From Opitutaceae bacterium (GTDB taxonomy: Bacteria; Verrucomicrobiota; Verrucomicrobiia; Opitutales; Opitutaceae), in the NCBI GenBank assembly GCA_014879845.1, contig JACSRI010000110.1, positions 1 to 49,534 of the forward strand: 49,534 nucleotides of DNA, in the 5' to 3' direction. The translations under genes and the position numbers were made by a program. Shown in pieces: positions 7,895 to 17,022 of the stretch; the first letter of the stretch is position 1, and every line of letters starts with the position of its first letter. The notes below the pieces were generated by a model, which was not told the origin of the DNA, did no database searches, and saw only the letters and a program-made list of their open reading frames with translations.

Positions 7895-8977
7895 TCACCC
7901 GCGCGTCATCGGTGGCGGAACCGCTTTGGGCCGCAGGACGAACGCGAGCACCAGGGCGGCCAAGCCGCCGCCACAGAGGAGAGCGCCCCCCAGGAGAGCC
8001 GGCGCCATGAGCGCGCGCACCAGACCCGATACGACATCGAGGATGGCATCGACGATCGCCACCGGCGCGTCCGGGGGCAGGTCGGCCGTGGCGAAACCGT
8101 TCATCATCGCGATGCCCACACCGGTGAAACCGCCGGCCACGAGTGTGGCGATCACCCCGGCAATGAAACACGGGATGCCCCACCAGAGCAGCAATCCGCG
8201 AAACGTGCGCACGGCGAGCAGCGCGATCAGAAGCGCCATCGCGATCGGCACCACGGGGCTCCAGTGGCCGATGGCTTCCGCCTGCCGGATCGTCGAGCGG
8301 GTCGACTCGATCTGCGCAAAGTCCCCCTCCGGGCCGGCCAATCGTTCCAAGCCGTCGAGCAACGGGATCGAGTCCGGAAGTTCGCCGGCCATGGCCTGCG
8401 CGATGCGTCCGAAGTTGTCGATCGCCTCCGCCATCTGGTCCGGTGATGGCCGGCAGGATACAGGCACACCCATGGACGATTCCCATTGCGCCGGCGTGCA
8501 CGGCGGCTTGCGCGCCAGCATCGCCGCGTAGGCTTCCGTCAGCGGCGGTCCGGCGAGCCGGCGCTTCACCTCGACGAGCGAGATCGCCGCGGCGTCGGTG
8601 GCGACGCCGGCGTGGAGAAACTGCTCGGCCGCATCCAAGCCCCGCTCGACCTCGGCGCGGAGCACCGACGCCGGCACGGCTGCGCCGAGCAGCGTGTTCC
8701 AATCCTCGGCGTCGAGTTCGCGCAGCGCCTCCGACAGGGCATGGGCGCCACCCTCGCCATCTCCGTCCGCATGTTCCCGGGCTGCGGCGGCAGTCCGGAG
8801 CGACTCGCCCACCAGCGCCGGCATGCGCTCGTAGATGCGTTCATTGGCGAGCACATCCTTGTAGAGTTCGGCCCGCGAACCGACCTTGAGCCAAGGGCAC
8901 ATGACCACCACGAAAAGCGTCGTGATGACGAAGGCGATGGCGACCAGGACGGCCAGGAAACGAAGCAGCGATTGCAT
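7895..8977 (-). CDS. Unrecognised multi-spanning membrane protein
   Basis: I do not recognise a family. The 360-residue product has one N-terminal membrane segment (residues 1-28, LLRFLAVLVAIAFVITTLFV), then about 215 mostly soluble residues probably outside the cytoplasm, rich in Ala, Glu and Asp and containing an isolated pair of cysteines (PPCTPAQW ... VSCRP). The C-terminal third has about four hydrophobic segments, including VVPIAMALLIALLAV, WGIPCFIAGVIATLVAG and ALLGGALLCGGGLAALVLAFVL. The start at 8977 (MQSLLRFL) is preferred over 9025 because it places the charge boundary directly before the membrane segment. It lies between the two TonB-C repeat paralogues in the opposite direction, with a 36-base convergent gap after paralogue 1. 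Confidence 0.6.
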   Translation of the reverse strand: MQSLLRFLAVLVAIAFVITTLFVVVMCPWLKVGSRAELYKDVLANERIYERMPALVGESLRTAAAAREHADGDGEGGAHALSEALRELDAEDWNTLLGAAVPASVLRAEVERGLDAAEQFLHAGVATDAAAISLVEVKRRLAGPPLTEAYAAMLARKPPCTPAQWESSMGVPVSCRPSPDQMAEAIDNFGRIAQAMAGELPDSIPLLDGLERLAGPEGDFAQIESTRSTIRQAEAIGHWSPVVPIAMALLIALLAVRTFRGLLLWWGIPCFIAGVIATLVAGGFTGVGIAMMNGFATADLPPDAPVAIVDAILDVVSGLVRALMAPALLGGALLCGGGLAALVLAFVLRPKAVPPPMTRG

Positions 8978-9386
8978 GGGAATGGGCGGCCGCACCGCAC
9001 GCGAGCACTGCGGCGACGCATCCATCCATCACCCACCGGTCTGCGAGGCGAGCCGGTAGTCCGGGGCTGAAAAAACTCACGCTCCACGGAAACACGAAAC
9101 GAGGGACGCGCCGGTCACCGAACGACGCCACCCGAATCGAGCAGGCCATATCGCGCGGTGAGAATGCGCGGCCCCTCCGCGGCGTCGCGCTCGGTCGCCC
9201 GGTCGCGACCTGCGAGTCCTCCAGGCTCGTTGCGCCGAGTTGGTTGTCGGGTGTCTCATCGTAAACTCCGGCGGCGGAAAGCCAGGACCGAACATCAGGC
9301 ATGCGCGAGATTGGCGTTGAGCGAGCTGGAGCATTGCAGCAGCCTGCCGGCCCGCGCGACCCGATCGCACGATCATCGAGAGCCCT
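8978..9386. other. Divergent intergenic region, 409 bases
   Basis: It separates the start of the minus-strand membrane protein from the start of paralogue 2 and so should hold two divergent promoters. The open frames running through it are extensions of the flanking genes or GC-driven artefacts. I could not assign promoter hexamers, operators or repeats. Confidence 0.35.
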
Positions 9387-10976
9387 ATGACACCTGCATC
9401 ACGCCCGAACCTCGACCGAACCCGGACCGCATGCCTGCAGTTTTGTCTCATCGCACTGGGATTCGGCGGAGTCCCACCGACCCCCGCCTGCGGTGCTGAC
9501 TCGGCAGCACAGCGACTCGTCATCACCTGCGACCAGAACCAGCCGACGGAGCCCATGCTGGACGCCGCGCCTCGGGTCCGTAGTGCAATGCCGATCGAGA
9601 TACCCGCCGAACTGGCGGGAGAACTCGCACCCGATTTCGTTGGGAGCGTCACCCTACGCATCGACACCGATGGTGCAGTCAAGCGTGTCACGATCGAGTC
9701 GCCCCGTCCGCCGCGCGCCATCGGTCGCCTGGTTGAAACCGCCCTTGGCTCGTGGAGATTTGAGCCGCCGACGCGCAACGGCCGGGCCGCGTCGGTCCTT
9801 GTGCACGCGGTGTATTCCCGTGCACCGAGTGCCCGGGAAGGCGAACCGCAGTTCCTGCTCATGGCACTCCCCGCCTACCCGTCGCCTCTGCTGCGCCCTG
9901 CCGGTTCGGCCTCTGTGTCCGATCCCGACCAAATGCAGAAGTTGCCCAACACCGTGCAGACGGCGGCGCCCCAGATGAGGTCCAACAAGTCGACCGGACA
10001 ATCCACGATCGTCACAGCCGATGCCAGGGCCGACCCGCGAGGCATGATGAGCCTGATGTCGCAAACGATCGTACCCACTCCGTGGTTCTCGGGCTACGTC
10101 ATGGTCCGGTCGACGATCGACACGGACGGCACAGTCACGCGTGTCGAGATTCTGCGCTCGACGGCCTCGGTTTTTGAACCTGCTGCTGCGGCGGCCGCGG
10201 CGGCGTGCCGGTTCACCCCGGCACTCCAGGACGGCAAACCAGTCCAAACGACACTGGTCATTCCGGTGCCGGTTCCCGGTGTGCTGCAGAATCCACCGCC
10301 GCTTTTTTTCCAGCGGGACCAGACCGACCCGACTGCAACCGCCTGGGATGAGCCTCCGCGCATGCAGCATGTCGCGTTTCCCATCTATCCGATCGAGCTC
10401 CTCAAAAAGCGCGTCGCCGGGCGCGCAACAGCCCGCGTCGAACTCGACGTCATGGGGAAAGTTGTCCGGACCGAGTTGCTTGAGGCTTCGCATCCCGAGT
10501 TCGGTCATGCCCTTCTCGCCTCGATCACCCGTTGCGTTCATGATCCGGCTCGCCGCGACGGGAAGCGCGTGTCGTGTTCACTGATACGCACAGCTGTGTT
10601 CGATCCGAACCTCGATTCCAAACCTCCGGTCGAAAGCGAGACACCCGCGATCGCTCTGCCCTATGTCGGCGATCGTCGTCCCGTGCCCGCGGCTTCCCTC
10701 GATACACCGTTGCACACAATCGCCGGCCGCCCACCGCAGTTCGCCCACGCGCAGGCCGACTCCGGACACGCTGAGTCGGCCACGGTTTCTTTCATCGTCG
10801 ACTGCAACGGCACCGTGCGCGAACCCCGGATCGTCCGGGCTTCGTCCGACGCCGCGGGGTATGCCGCCGTCCAGTCGGTTTCGAGCTGGCTCTACGCCAA
10901 TCCCATCCAGGGTGGCGTTCCGGTGCCAGCACACACCGAGGTCACCTTCCCCGCCGCCTCGACACCGCAGTCGTGA
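9387..10976 (+). CDS. Secreted protein with four TonB-C-like repeats (paralogue 2)
   Basis: 529 residues, with the same architecture as the gene at 6296-7858. It has an N-terminal signal-like segment (ACLQFCLIALGFGGVPPTPAC, split by residues 15-35; the Cys at 35 could be a weak lipobox) and four TonB-C-type modules at about 84-144, 235-295, 343-406 and 461-523. Diagnostic segments are VTLRIDTDGAVKRVTI with SWRFEPPTRNGR, VRSTIDTDGTVTRVEI with CRFTPALQDGKPV, VELDVMGKVVRTEL, and VSFIVDCNGTVREPRI. Between modules are shared boundary motifs such as WDEPPRMQHVAFPIYP, matching WDSPPKFRHLALPVHP in paralogue 1. This shows that the two whole genes, not only the modules, share ancestry. Function is unknown. 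TonB-C modules usually contact partner proteins or outer-membrane receptors, so a scaffold role is one possibility. Confidence 0.7.
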   Translation: MTPASRPNLDRTRTACLQFCLIALGFGGVPPTPACGADSAAQRLVITCDQNQPTEPMLDAAPRVRSAMPIEIPAELAGELAPDFVGSVTLRIDTDGAVKRVTIESPRPPRAIGRLVETALGSWRFEPPTRNGRAASVLVHAVYSRAPSAREGEPQFLLMALPAYPSPLLRPAGSASVSDPDQMQKLPNTVQTAAPQMRSNKSTGQSTIVTADARADPRGMMSLMSQTIVPTPWFSGYVMVRSTIDTDGTVTRVEILRSTASVFEPAAAAAAAACRFTPALQDGKPVQTTLVIPVPVPGVLQNPPPLFFQRDQTDPTATAWDEPPRMQHVAFPIYPIELLKKRVAGRATARVELDVMGKVVRTELLEASHPEFGHALLASITRCVHDPARRDGKRVSCSLIRTAVFDPNLDSKPPVESETPAIALPYVGDRRPVPAASLDTPLHTIAGRPPQFAHAQADSGHAESATVSFIVDCNGTVREPRIVRASSDAAGYAAVQSVSSWLYANPIQGGVPVPAHTEVTFPAASTPQS

Positions 10977-11628
10977 GTCAGAACTGAATCAGTCCGGTCA
11001 TCGCGACACGCGGGGCCTGCGAGCAGGATCCGCCGGGCAGTCGGACTGTACGATCAACGACATGGATACGACGGCGCTGCCGCTCGCCGGCGATGAGTGC
11101 GCTGCGGTTATCGACTGCAGGAGGCAAGACATCCGACGCTTGTTCCTCGGAGCTCGCGCACGATGCAAACCAGGTGGCGGCCATCGAAATCGCCACGCTT
11201 GCGGACGCGTGCGACCCTGGGCCCGGGACGATCAAGCCGACGATGGCGCGCCTGGATTCGCTGTGCTCCAAACCACGGTACCCGAGGCGTTCGAGCCGCC
11301 GACGCCGACCGTCGTACGGCGGCGACCTTGGCTCGCGAGCCCTCCATTCTCACGCTGACGGCCACGACACCCTTGCCGACCGCGCAATGGGCGCGTCCTT
11401 CCCGATGCCGGTAGGAAGCAAGGCCCCATCGTCCCGAATTGCCCCGCCCGTGCGGGTTCCCTCTCTCTTGAACGCCTGCGCCGCACCAAGGCGTGAAGCA
11501 TCGGCCCAGCAGCCTGGGAGCCTGAAGCGGCGCCGCCAGGTCCAAGCCAGATTGCGCGACCACCCATTGCGGCATTGCCAGAGGGCCCGAGCGTTTCGCA
11601 TGCTGGCCGATCTACTCGACCGCCATTC
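10977..11628. other. 652-base region without a convincing gene
   Basis: It lies between paralogue 2 and glnS. Several frames are open for 90-180 codons on both strands, but none starts with a plausible N-terminus or shows a recognisable domain. The composition (many Arg, Pro, Ser and His) is typical of out-of-frame GC-rich DNA. One minus-strand frame (11371-11303) reads GVVAVSVRMEGSRAKVAAVRRS, split here as GVVAVSVRMEG and SRAKVAAVRRS, which faintly resembles a TonB-C strand. It may be a decayed module, but the match is short. Confidence 0.4.
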
Positions 11629-13449
<1,821 letters not shown>

Positions 13450-13467
13450 GGTCGGGCGCGTTCTCCG

Positions 13468-13502
13468 AGGTAGGGAGGCCTCGCCGAGCCTCTCTACCTT
13501 TT
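13468..13502 (+). terminator. Intrinsic terminator after glnS
   Basis: A 12-base arm AGGTAGGGAGGC (13468-13479) pairs with GCCTCTCTACCT (13488-13499), with one G-T pair. The loop is 8 bases and the hairpin runs into TTTT (13499-13502). It sits 18 bases after the glnS stop codon. Confidence 0.85.
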
Positions 13503-13555
13503 CAGTAACCGGCGCGCCTCACGCGCAGCATGGTGGATGCGACACACGCACCACC

Positions 13556-14062
13556 ATGACATCGCTCAAGACCATCCTCCTTTCTCTCACCACCGCGGCC
13601 ACGCTCGGCTCGCTGGTGTTTGCCGTCGATTCGACCGCTCCGTCCACCGCCACCCCACCGGCCGCATCCTCTGACGGTCCGCGCAACCGCATCGAGCGGC
13701 TGATGAAGTTCGCCGCGTACAAGCTCGAACTCAGTGAGACTCAAGTCACGGCGCTCAAGGAAATCTTCACGCTGCACCAGCCCGAACTCCAGCCCCTGCT
13801 CGAGCGCGCCCGGACCGAGCGCGAAGAACTCCGGAGCCTCGTCGCCGCCGGCACGCTCGACGAGGCCGCGCTCGAAGCCCAGGCCGCGAAGATCGCCGAG
13901 ACGACCAAGGCACTCACCATCGCGAGCGCGCATCTTCGCTCCGACCTGCGGGCGGTCCTCACGCCCGAACAGGTCGACACGCTGATGCAGGCCCGCCGCC
14001 ACGGGGCCGCGCGCCGTCAGCATGGCCGCGAGGCCGTAGGCCACCGGATCAACGCGCCATAG
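13556..14062 (+). CDS. Spy/CpxP-like periplasmic protein (LTxxQ family)
   Basis: Small exported helical protein of 168 residues. Residues 1-23 form a signal peptide (TILLSLTTAATLGSLVFA). The mature part is a long amphipathic helical hairpin with two family-type repeats: LELSETQVTALKEI (about 56-69) and LTPEQVDTLMQARR (about 139-152), the latter matching the LTxxQ motif. CpxP/Spy/ZraP-type proteins act as periplasmic chaperones or envelope-stress modulators, so a similar role is plausible but not proven. It has its own start after the glnS terminator (CACC-ATG), and its 3' end overlaps the stop of the convergent aminotransferase gene by 14 bases. Confidence 0.7.
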   Translation: MTSLKTILLSLTTAATLGSLVFAVDSTAPSTATPPAASSDGPRNRIERLMKFAAYKLELSETQVTALKEIFTLHQPELQPLLERARTEREELRSLVAAGTLDEAALEAQAAKIAETTKALTIASAHLRSDLRAVLTPEQVDTLMQARRHGAARRQHGREAVGHRINAP

Positions 14063-15281
14063 CCGCGCCCACGACAGCCCCGAGGCGCGCGATCCCCTCG
14101 CCGATCTGCGCCTCGTTGGCATTGCTGAAGTTCAGGCGCAGCGTGTTGCGCCGCGGCTCGCCGATCCAGAAGGACTCGCCCGGCACGAAGGCAACCTTGG
14201 CTTTCATCGCCTCGTGCAGCAGTTGGAGTGAGTCCAGCCGGTCAGGCAGCGTCACCCAGAGAAACAGCCCGCCCTCCGGCCGCGTCCAGGTGCAGCCCTC
14301 GGGCATGTGCGTCGCCAGGGCAGCGAGCATGAGATCGCGCCGGCGACTGTAGACCTCACACAACCGCGCGACGTGCTGCTCGAGCGCACCCGGCACCTTC
14401 ACGCACTCGTAGGCGAGACGCTGCGTGAAGGTCGAGGTGTGCAGGTCGGTGGCCTGCTTCGCCGTGACCACCTTCTCGATGATCGAGCGCTCGGACGACA
14501 CGAACCACGCCACGCGCAGGCCGGGTGCGAGGATCTTGCTGGTGGTGCCCAGATACACCCAGGGCACATCCCCGGCCGAGGCCACGAGCGCCGGCTGCGG
14601 CATCCCTTCGAAACGCAGGCGGCCGTACGGATCATCCTCGACCACGAGCAGGCCGTGCTCCGCGGCGACCCGCATCACGCCCAGACGACGGTCGGCCGAG
14701 AGGCTCGTGCCGGTCGGGTTCTGGAAGTTGGGAATCAGATACAGGAACTTCGGCCGCCGCGGCGCGCGGTCGATCGCCTCACGCAGCGCCTCGGGCCGGA
14801 TGCCCTCGCTGTCGGACGCGACACCCACGATGTTCGCCTCGTACGCGCCGAAGGCCTGGAGGGCACCGAGGTAGGCGGGGTTTTCCGTGAGTACGACGTC
14901 GCCCGGGTCGAGCAGCACTTTGCCGAGCAGGTCGAGCCCCTGCTGCGAACCGTGCGTGATCACGACCCGCCCCGGATCAGCGGACAACCCGACCCAGTCA
15001 ACAAGGTGGCGCGTCACCCACTCGCGCAACGGACGGTGACCCTCGGTCGTGCTGTATTGCAGCGCGGCCGCCCCGTCGCCGCCGAGCACGACGGCCGCCG
15101 CCATCATGGCCGACTCGACGGGAAACAACTCCGGCGCCGGCAGGCCGCCGGCGAAGGAGATGATCTCCGGCGACTCCGTGACCTTGAGGATCTCGCGGAT
15201 CGCGCTGGGCTTCATCCCGGAGGTGCGCGTCGCGAAAGCGAGCGACGCGCGCCCTTGGCTCGGCGTGGTCGCGGGGCTCAT
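14049..15281 (-). CDS. PLP-dependent aminotransferase class I/II (2-aminoadipate/branched-chain type)
   Basis: Fold-type I PLP enzyme of 410 residues, transferring amino groups between an amino acid and a 2-oxo acid. Visible signatures are ITHGSQQGLDLLGKVLLD (cofactor phosphate region), NFQNPTGTSLS (the Asn-Pro-Thr-Gly motif), VEDDPYGRLRFEG (the Asp and Tyr contacting PLP), and the Schiff-base lysine in LGTTSKILAPGLRVAWF. The C-terminus has the EGGLFLWVTLP segment and an Arg for the substrate carboxylate (NTLRLNFSN). These features fit the LysN/ARO8-like and valine-pyruvate-type transaminases. The start at 15281 overlaps the stop of the preceding 68-codon ORF (ATGA), so translation is probably coupled. 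An attenuator-like leader lies upstream, so expression probably responds to amino-acid supply. Confidence 0.9.
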   Translation of the reverse strand: MSPATTPSQGRASLAFATRTSGMKPSAIREILKVTESPEIISFAGGLPAPELFPVESAMMAAAVVLGGDGAAALQYSTTEGHRPLREWVTRHLVDWVGLSADPGRVVITHGSQQGLDLLGKVLLDPGDVVLTENPAYLGALQAFGAYEANIVGVASDSEGIRPEALREAIDRAPRRPKFLYLIPNFQNPTGTSLSADRRLGVMRVAAEHGLLVVEDDPYGRLRFEGMPQPALVASAGDVPWVYLGTTSKILAPGLRVAWFVSSERSIIEKVVTAKQATDLHTSTFTQRLAYECVKVPGALEQHVARLCEVYSRRRDLMLAALATHMPEGCTWTRPEGGLFLWVTLPDRLDSLQLLHEAMKAKVAFVPGESFWIGEPRRNTLRLNFSNANEAQIGEGIARLGAVVGAAMAR

Positions 15282-15484
15282 GGCCGACCTCCCGCGCAGG
15301 GTGTGGACAGGGCGAGTCCCGCGCCCAGCCGGGCCGAGGCGACGATCTCGGCAACGGCGCCGAACTGGACCACGAGAAAGTCGTGGATCGGTTCGACGTG
15401 CGTCAGGCTCCCGCGCAGGTGCGCGAAGCCAAACTGCGGCGTGGCCAGATATTCCGTCCGGGTCTCGGGCGTGATGGTGTGCAT
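15278..15484 (-). CDS. Small unrecognised protein, translationally coupled to aminotransferase
   Basis: 68 codons starting at ATG 15484 in the context CCACCACC-ATG, which is the start context favoured across this window. They end in TGA overlapping the aminotransferase ATG. Codons end mostly in G or C like neighbouring genes. The product has no signal peptide. Its middle (FLVVQFGAVAEIVASA, about 36-51) could be a strand-helix pair. I recognise no family. The intrinsic terminator and leader peptide immediately upstream suggest that this is the first structural gene of the attenuated transcript. It could be a small accessory subunit, or simply an ORF that passes ribosomes to the aminotransferase start. 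Confidence 0.5.
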   Translation of the reverse strand: MHTITPETRTEYLATPQFGFAHLRGSLTHVEPIHDFLVVQFGAVAEIVASARLGAGLALSTPCAGGRP

Positions 15485-15535
15485 GGTGGTGGTGGTTTTC
15501 TATGAACCCCACCGGGACCGGGACCCGAGGTGCCA

Positions 15536-15571
15536 AACAAAAAGCCCCTCCGGTCTTGGCACCGGAGGGGC
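15536..15571 (-). terminator. Attenuator: perfect 11-bp hairpin plus U-run between leader peptide and aminotransferase operon
   Basis: Reading the minus strand, GCCCCTCCGGT (15571-15561) pairs perfectly with ACCGGAGGGGC (15554-15544) over a 6-base loop and runs into TTTTTGTTT (15543-15535). It starts 19 bases after the stop codon of the leader ORF and lies about 50 bases before the next ORF, so transcription of the aminotransferase genes must read through it. An alternative stem is visible: GGTGCC (about 15563-15558), overlapping the loop and the end of the 5' arm, can pair with GGCACC (about 15534-15529) downstream of the U-run. Confidence 0.85.
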
Positions 15572-15590
15572 GGGAAAGTCTTGGGTGACC

Positions 15591-15695
15591 TCACATCCCT
15601 CGCGGCGCGCGCGTAACGACGACGGCGGCGACGGCCGAAATCGCGGAGGCGATGACGGAGGTCGAGACGAGCGTGGTCGTGGCGTGGCGGGTCAT
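15591..15695 (-). CDS. Val/Ala/Thr/Ile-rich leader peptide (putative attenuation leader)
   Basis: 34 codons from ATG 15695 to TGA 15591. Composition: 6 Val (positions 10, 14, 22, 25-27), 7 Ala, 6 Thr (including T6-T8), 2 Ile, 4 Ser and 1 Leu. Residues 19-28 read ISAVAAVVVT. This resembles the E. coli ivbL and thrL leader peptides in size, composition and the terminal run of the regulatory residues, and it is followed at the correct distance by an intrinsic terminator and then by an aminotransferase operon. In the classical model, ribosome stalling at Val/Ile/Thr codons would favour readthrough. It could instead encode a short hydrophobic membrane peptide, but the downstream terminator argues for a leader. 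The TCAC-ATG context has no Shine-Dalgarno. Confidence 0.7.
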   Translation of the reverse strand: MTRHATTTLVSTSVIASAISAVAAVVVTRAPRGM

Positions 15696-15757
15696 GTGAG
15701 TAGTCGCAGGACGTCGGAGACCATCGACCGAGTCAAGCCCGACTTGAGCCGGCGGAC

Positions 15758-15821
15758 GTAGCGCAGGCTTCCAGCCTGCATCAGCCGGGCAGTTGCGATG
15801 CGGGCTGGAAGCCCGCGCTAC
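15758..15821. repeat. 25-bp inverted repeat (GTAGCGCAGGCTTCCAGCCTGCATC type)
   Basis: The left arm at 15758-15782 and the right arm at 15797-15821 are reverse complements at 23 of 25 positions, with a 14-base loop. Each arm contains its own smaller palindrome (CAGGCTTCCAGCCTG), so alternative cruciforms are possible. It sits between the divergent leader-peptide/aminotransferase unit and the HD-domain gene. It has the look of a dispersed intergenic element, but only one copy is in this window. Confidence 0.85.
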
Positions 15822-15868
15822 CGCTCGATCCCACTCGCCTCATTCGTCGACCACGAGCACGTTCGTGC

Positions 15869-16465
15869 ATGGATTCCATCCCTGAACGCCTCGCCCGTCA
15901 GGTCGCCTTTCTCGTCGAGTGCGACCGGCTGAAGGAGATCTTTCGCCAGACGCTCAACACACAGAGCCGCCGTCAGGAAAACGATGCCGAGCACTCGTGG
16001 GCCCTCTGCCTCTTCGTCATCACGCTGGCCGAGCACAGCAACACGCCCGTCGACGTGCTGCGTATCCTGAAAATGCTGCTCATCCACGACCTCGTGGAAA
16101 TCGATGCCGGCGACACGTTCGCCTACGACACCGCGCGCATGGCCGACCAGCACGAGCGCGAGGCGCGGGCTGCAGACCGGATCTTCGGCCTGCTGCCGCC
16201 CGACCAGGGCGCGGAGTTTCGCGGGCTCTGGGACGAGTTCGAGGCCAAGCAGACGCCGGAGTCGAAGTTCGCAACGGCGGTCGACCGTTTCCAACCGATG
16301 CTGCTCAACTGCCTCACCGAGGGTGCCGCGTGGCGCCGCCACGGCGTGACGCAGCACCAGGTCGTCGCCCGCAACGCGCACGTCGCGCAAGGCTCGCAGG
16401 CGATGTGGGAGTTCATCGCCGCAAAGGTGAACGAAGCGGTGCAGGCGGGTCACCTCGCCACGTAG
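15869..16465 (+). CDS. HD-domain phosphohydrolase (YfbR/HDDC2-like)
   Basis: Metal-dependent phosphohydrolase of 198 residues. The HD metal site is visible as DAEHSW (residues 39-44), LLIHDLVEIDAGD (about 70-82, giving the His-Asp pair and the EID triad) and a distal Asp in AVDRFQPML (about 137-145). This pattern matches the HDDC2/YfbR group, whose characterised members remove phosphate from deoxyribonucleoside 5'-monophosphates. The exact substrate here is inferred. There is no signal peptide, so it is cytoplasmic. It is followed after 40 bases by a small membrane-anchored protein that may share its transcript. Confidence 0.82.
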   Translation: MDSIPERLARQVAFLVECDRLKEIFRQTLNTQSRRQENDAEHSWALCLFVITLAEHSNTPVDVLRILKMLLIHDLVEIDAGDTFAYDTARMADQHEREARAADRIFGLLPPDQGAEFRGLWDEFEAKQTPESKFATAVDRFQPMLLNCLTEGAAWRRHGVTQHQVVARNAHVAQGSQAMWEFIAAKVNEAVQAGHLAT

Positions 16466-16505
16466 CGACCTCGACTCCATCGTCCGTATCCATCACCCTG
16501 CAGCC

Positions 16506-16997
16506 ATGGACTGGACGTTCCTCGAGTGGCTGGAGGCGGCCTCCTATGTCGTGACGGTGGTCGGCCTGCCGTTTGCCATCGGCGTGTTCCTCTACGAGCA
16601 GAGGCGCGAGCGACAGAACGAGGAGGAGGAGATCTACCAGCGGCTGTCCGACGAATACGCGGAGTTCCTCAAACTCATCCTGAGAAACGCCGACCTTCAG
16701 CTCATGCGCGCCGAGGCGGATGAGGATGCGCTCGACGCCGAGCAGAAGGAGCGCCGCCGCGTGCTCTTCGAATTGCTCATCTCGCTCTTCGAACGCGCCT
16801 ACCTGCTCGTCTACGAGGAGGACATGAAACGCCAGACCCAGCGCCTCTGGTCCTCGTGGGAGGACTACATGCGCTCGTGGTGCCGTCGCCGCGACTTCCG
16901 CGGGATGTTGCCCGAGTTGCTCGAGGGCGAGGATCCGGACTTCGTCGCGCACATCTCGAGGATCGCCGGCGAGGAAGGCACGCGCACCGGAAGGTAG
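16506..16997 (+). CDS. Small membrane-anchored coiled-coil protein, unknown function
   Basis: 163 residues. One membrane segment near the N-terminus (residues about 10-29, ASYVVTVVGLPFAIGVFLYE) is followed by a charged, helix-prone cytoplasmic part: EQRRERQNEEEEIYQRLSDE, then LFELLISLFERAYLLVY (about 98-114) and WEDYMRSWCRRRDFR (about 125-139). This layout is common in hypothetical bacterial proteins annotated only as membrane-associated (DUF4760-like). I cannot assign a function. Its stop lies 25 bases from the stop of the convergent GH95 gene. Confidence 0.6.
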   Translation: MDWTFLEWLEAASYVVTVVGLPFAIGVFLYEQRRERQNEEEEIYQRLSDEYAEFLKLILRNADLQLMRAEADEDALDAEQKERRRVLFELLISLFERAYLLVYEEDMKRQTQRLWSSWEDYMRSWCRRRDFRGMLPELLEGEDPDFVAHISRIAGEEGTRTGR

Positions 16998-17022
16998 GGA
17001 CTCCTCGCCGGGGCGGCTCTGC

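Noticed and set aside
15282-15536. N-terminal extension of the aminotransferase containing a His-rich run (HHHHAHHH)
   Set aside because: The frame crosses the 68-codon ORF and the spacer after the attenuator. The His run comes from the CCACCACCACC start context read in another frame.
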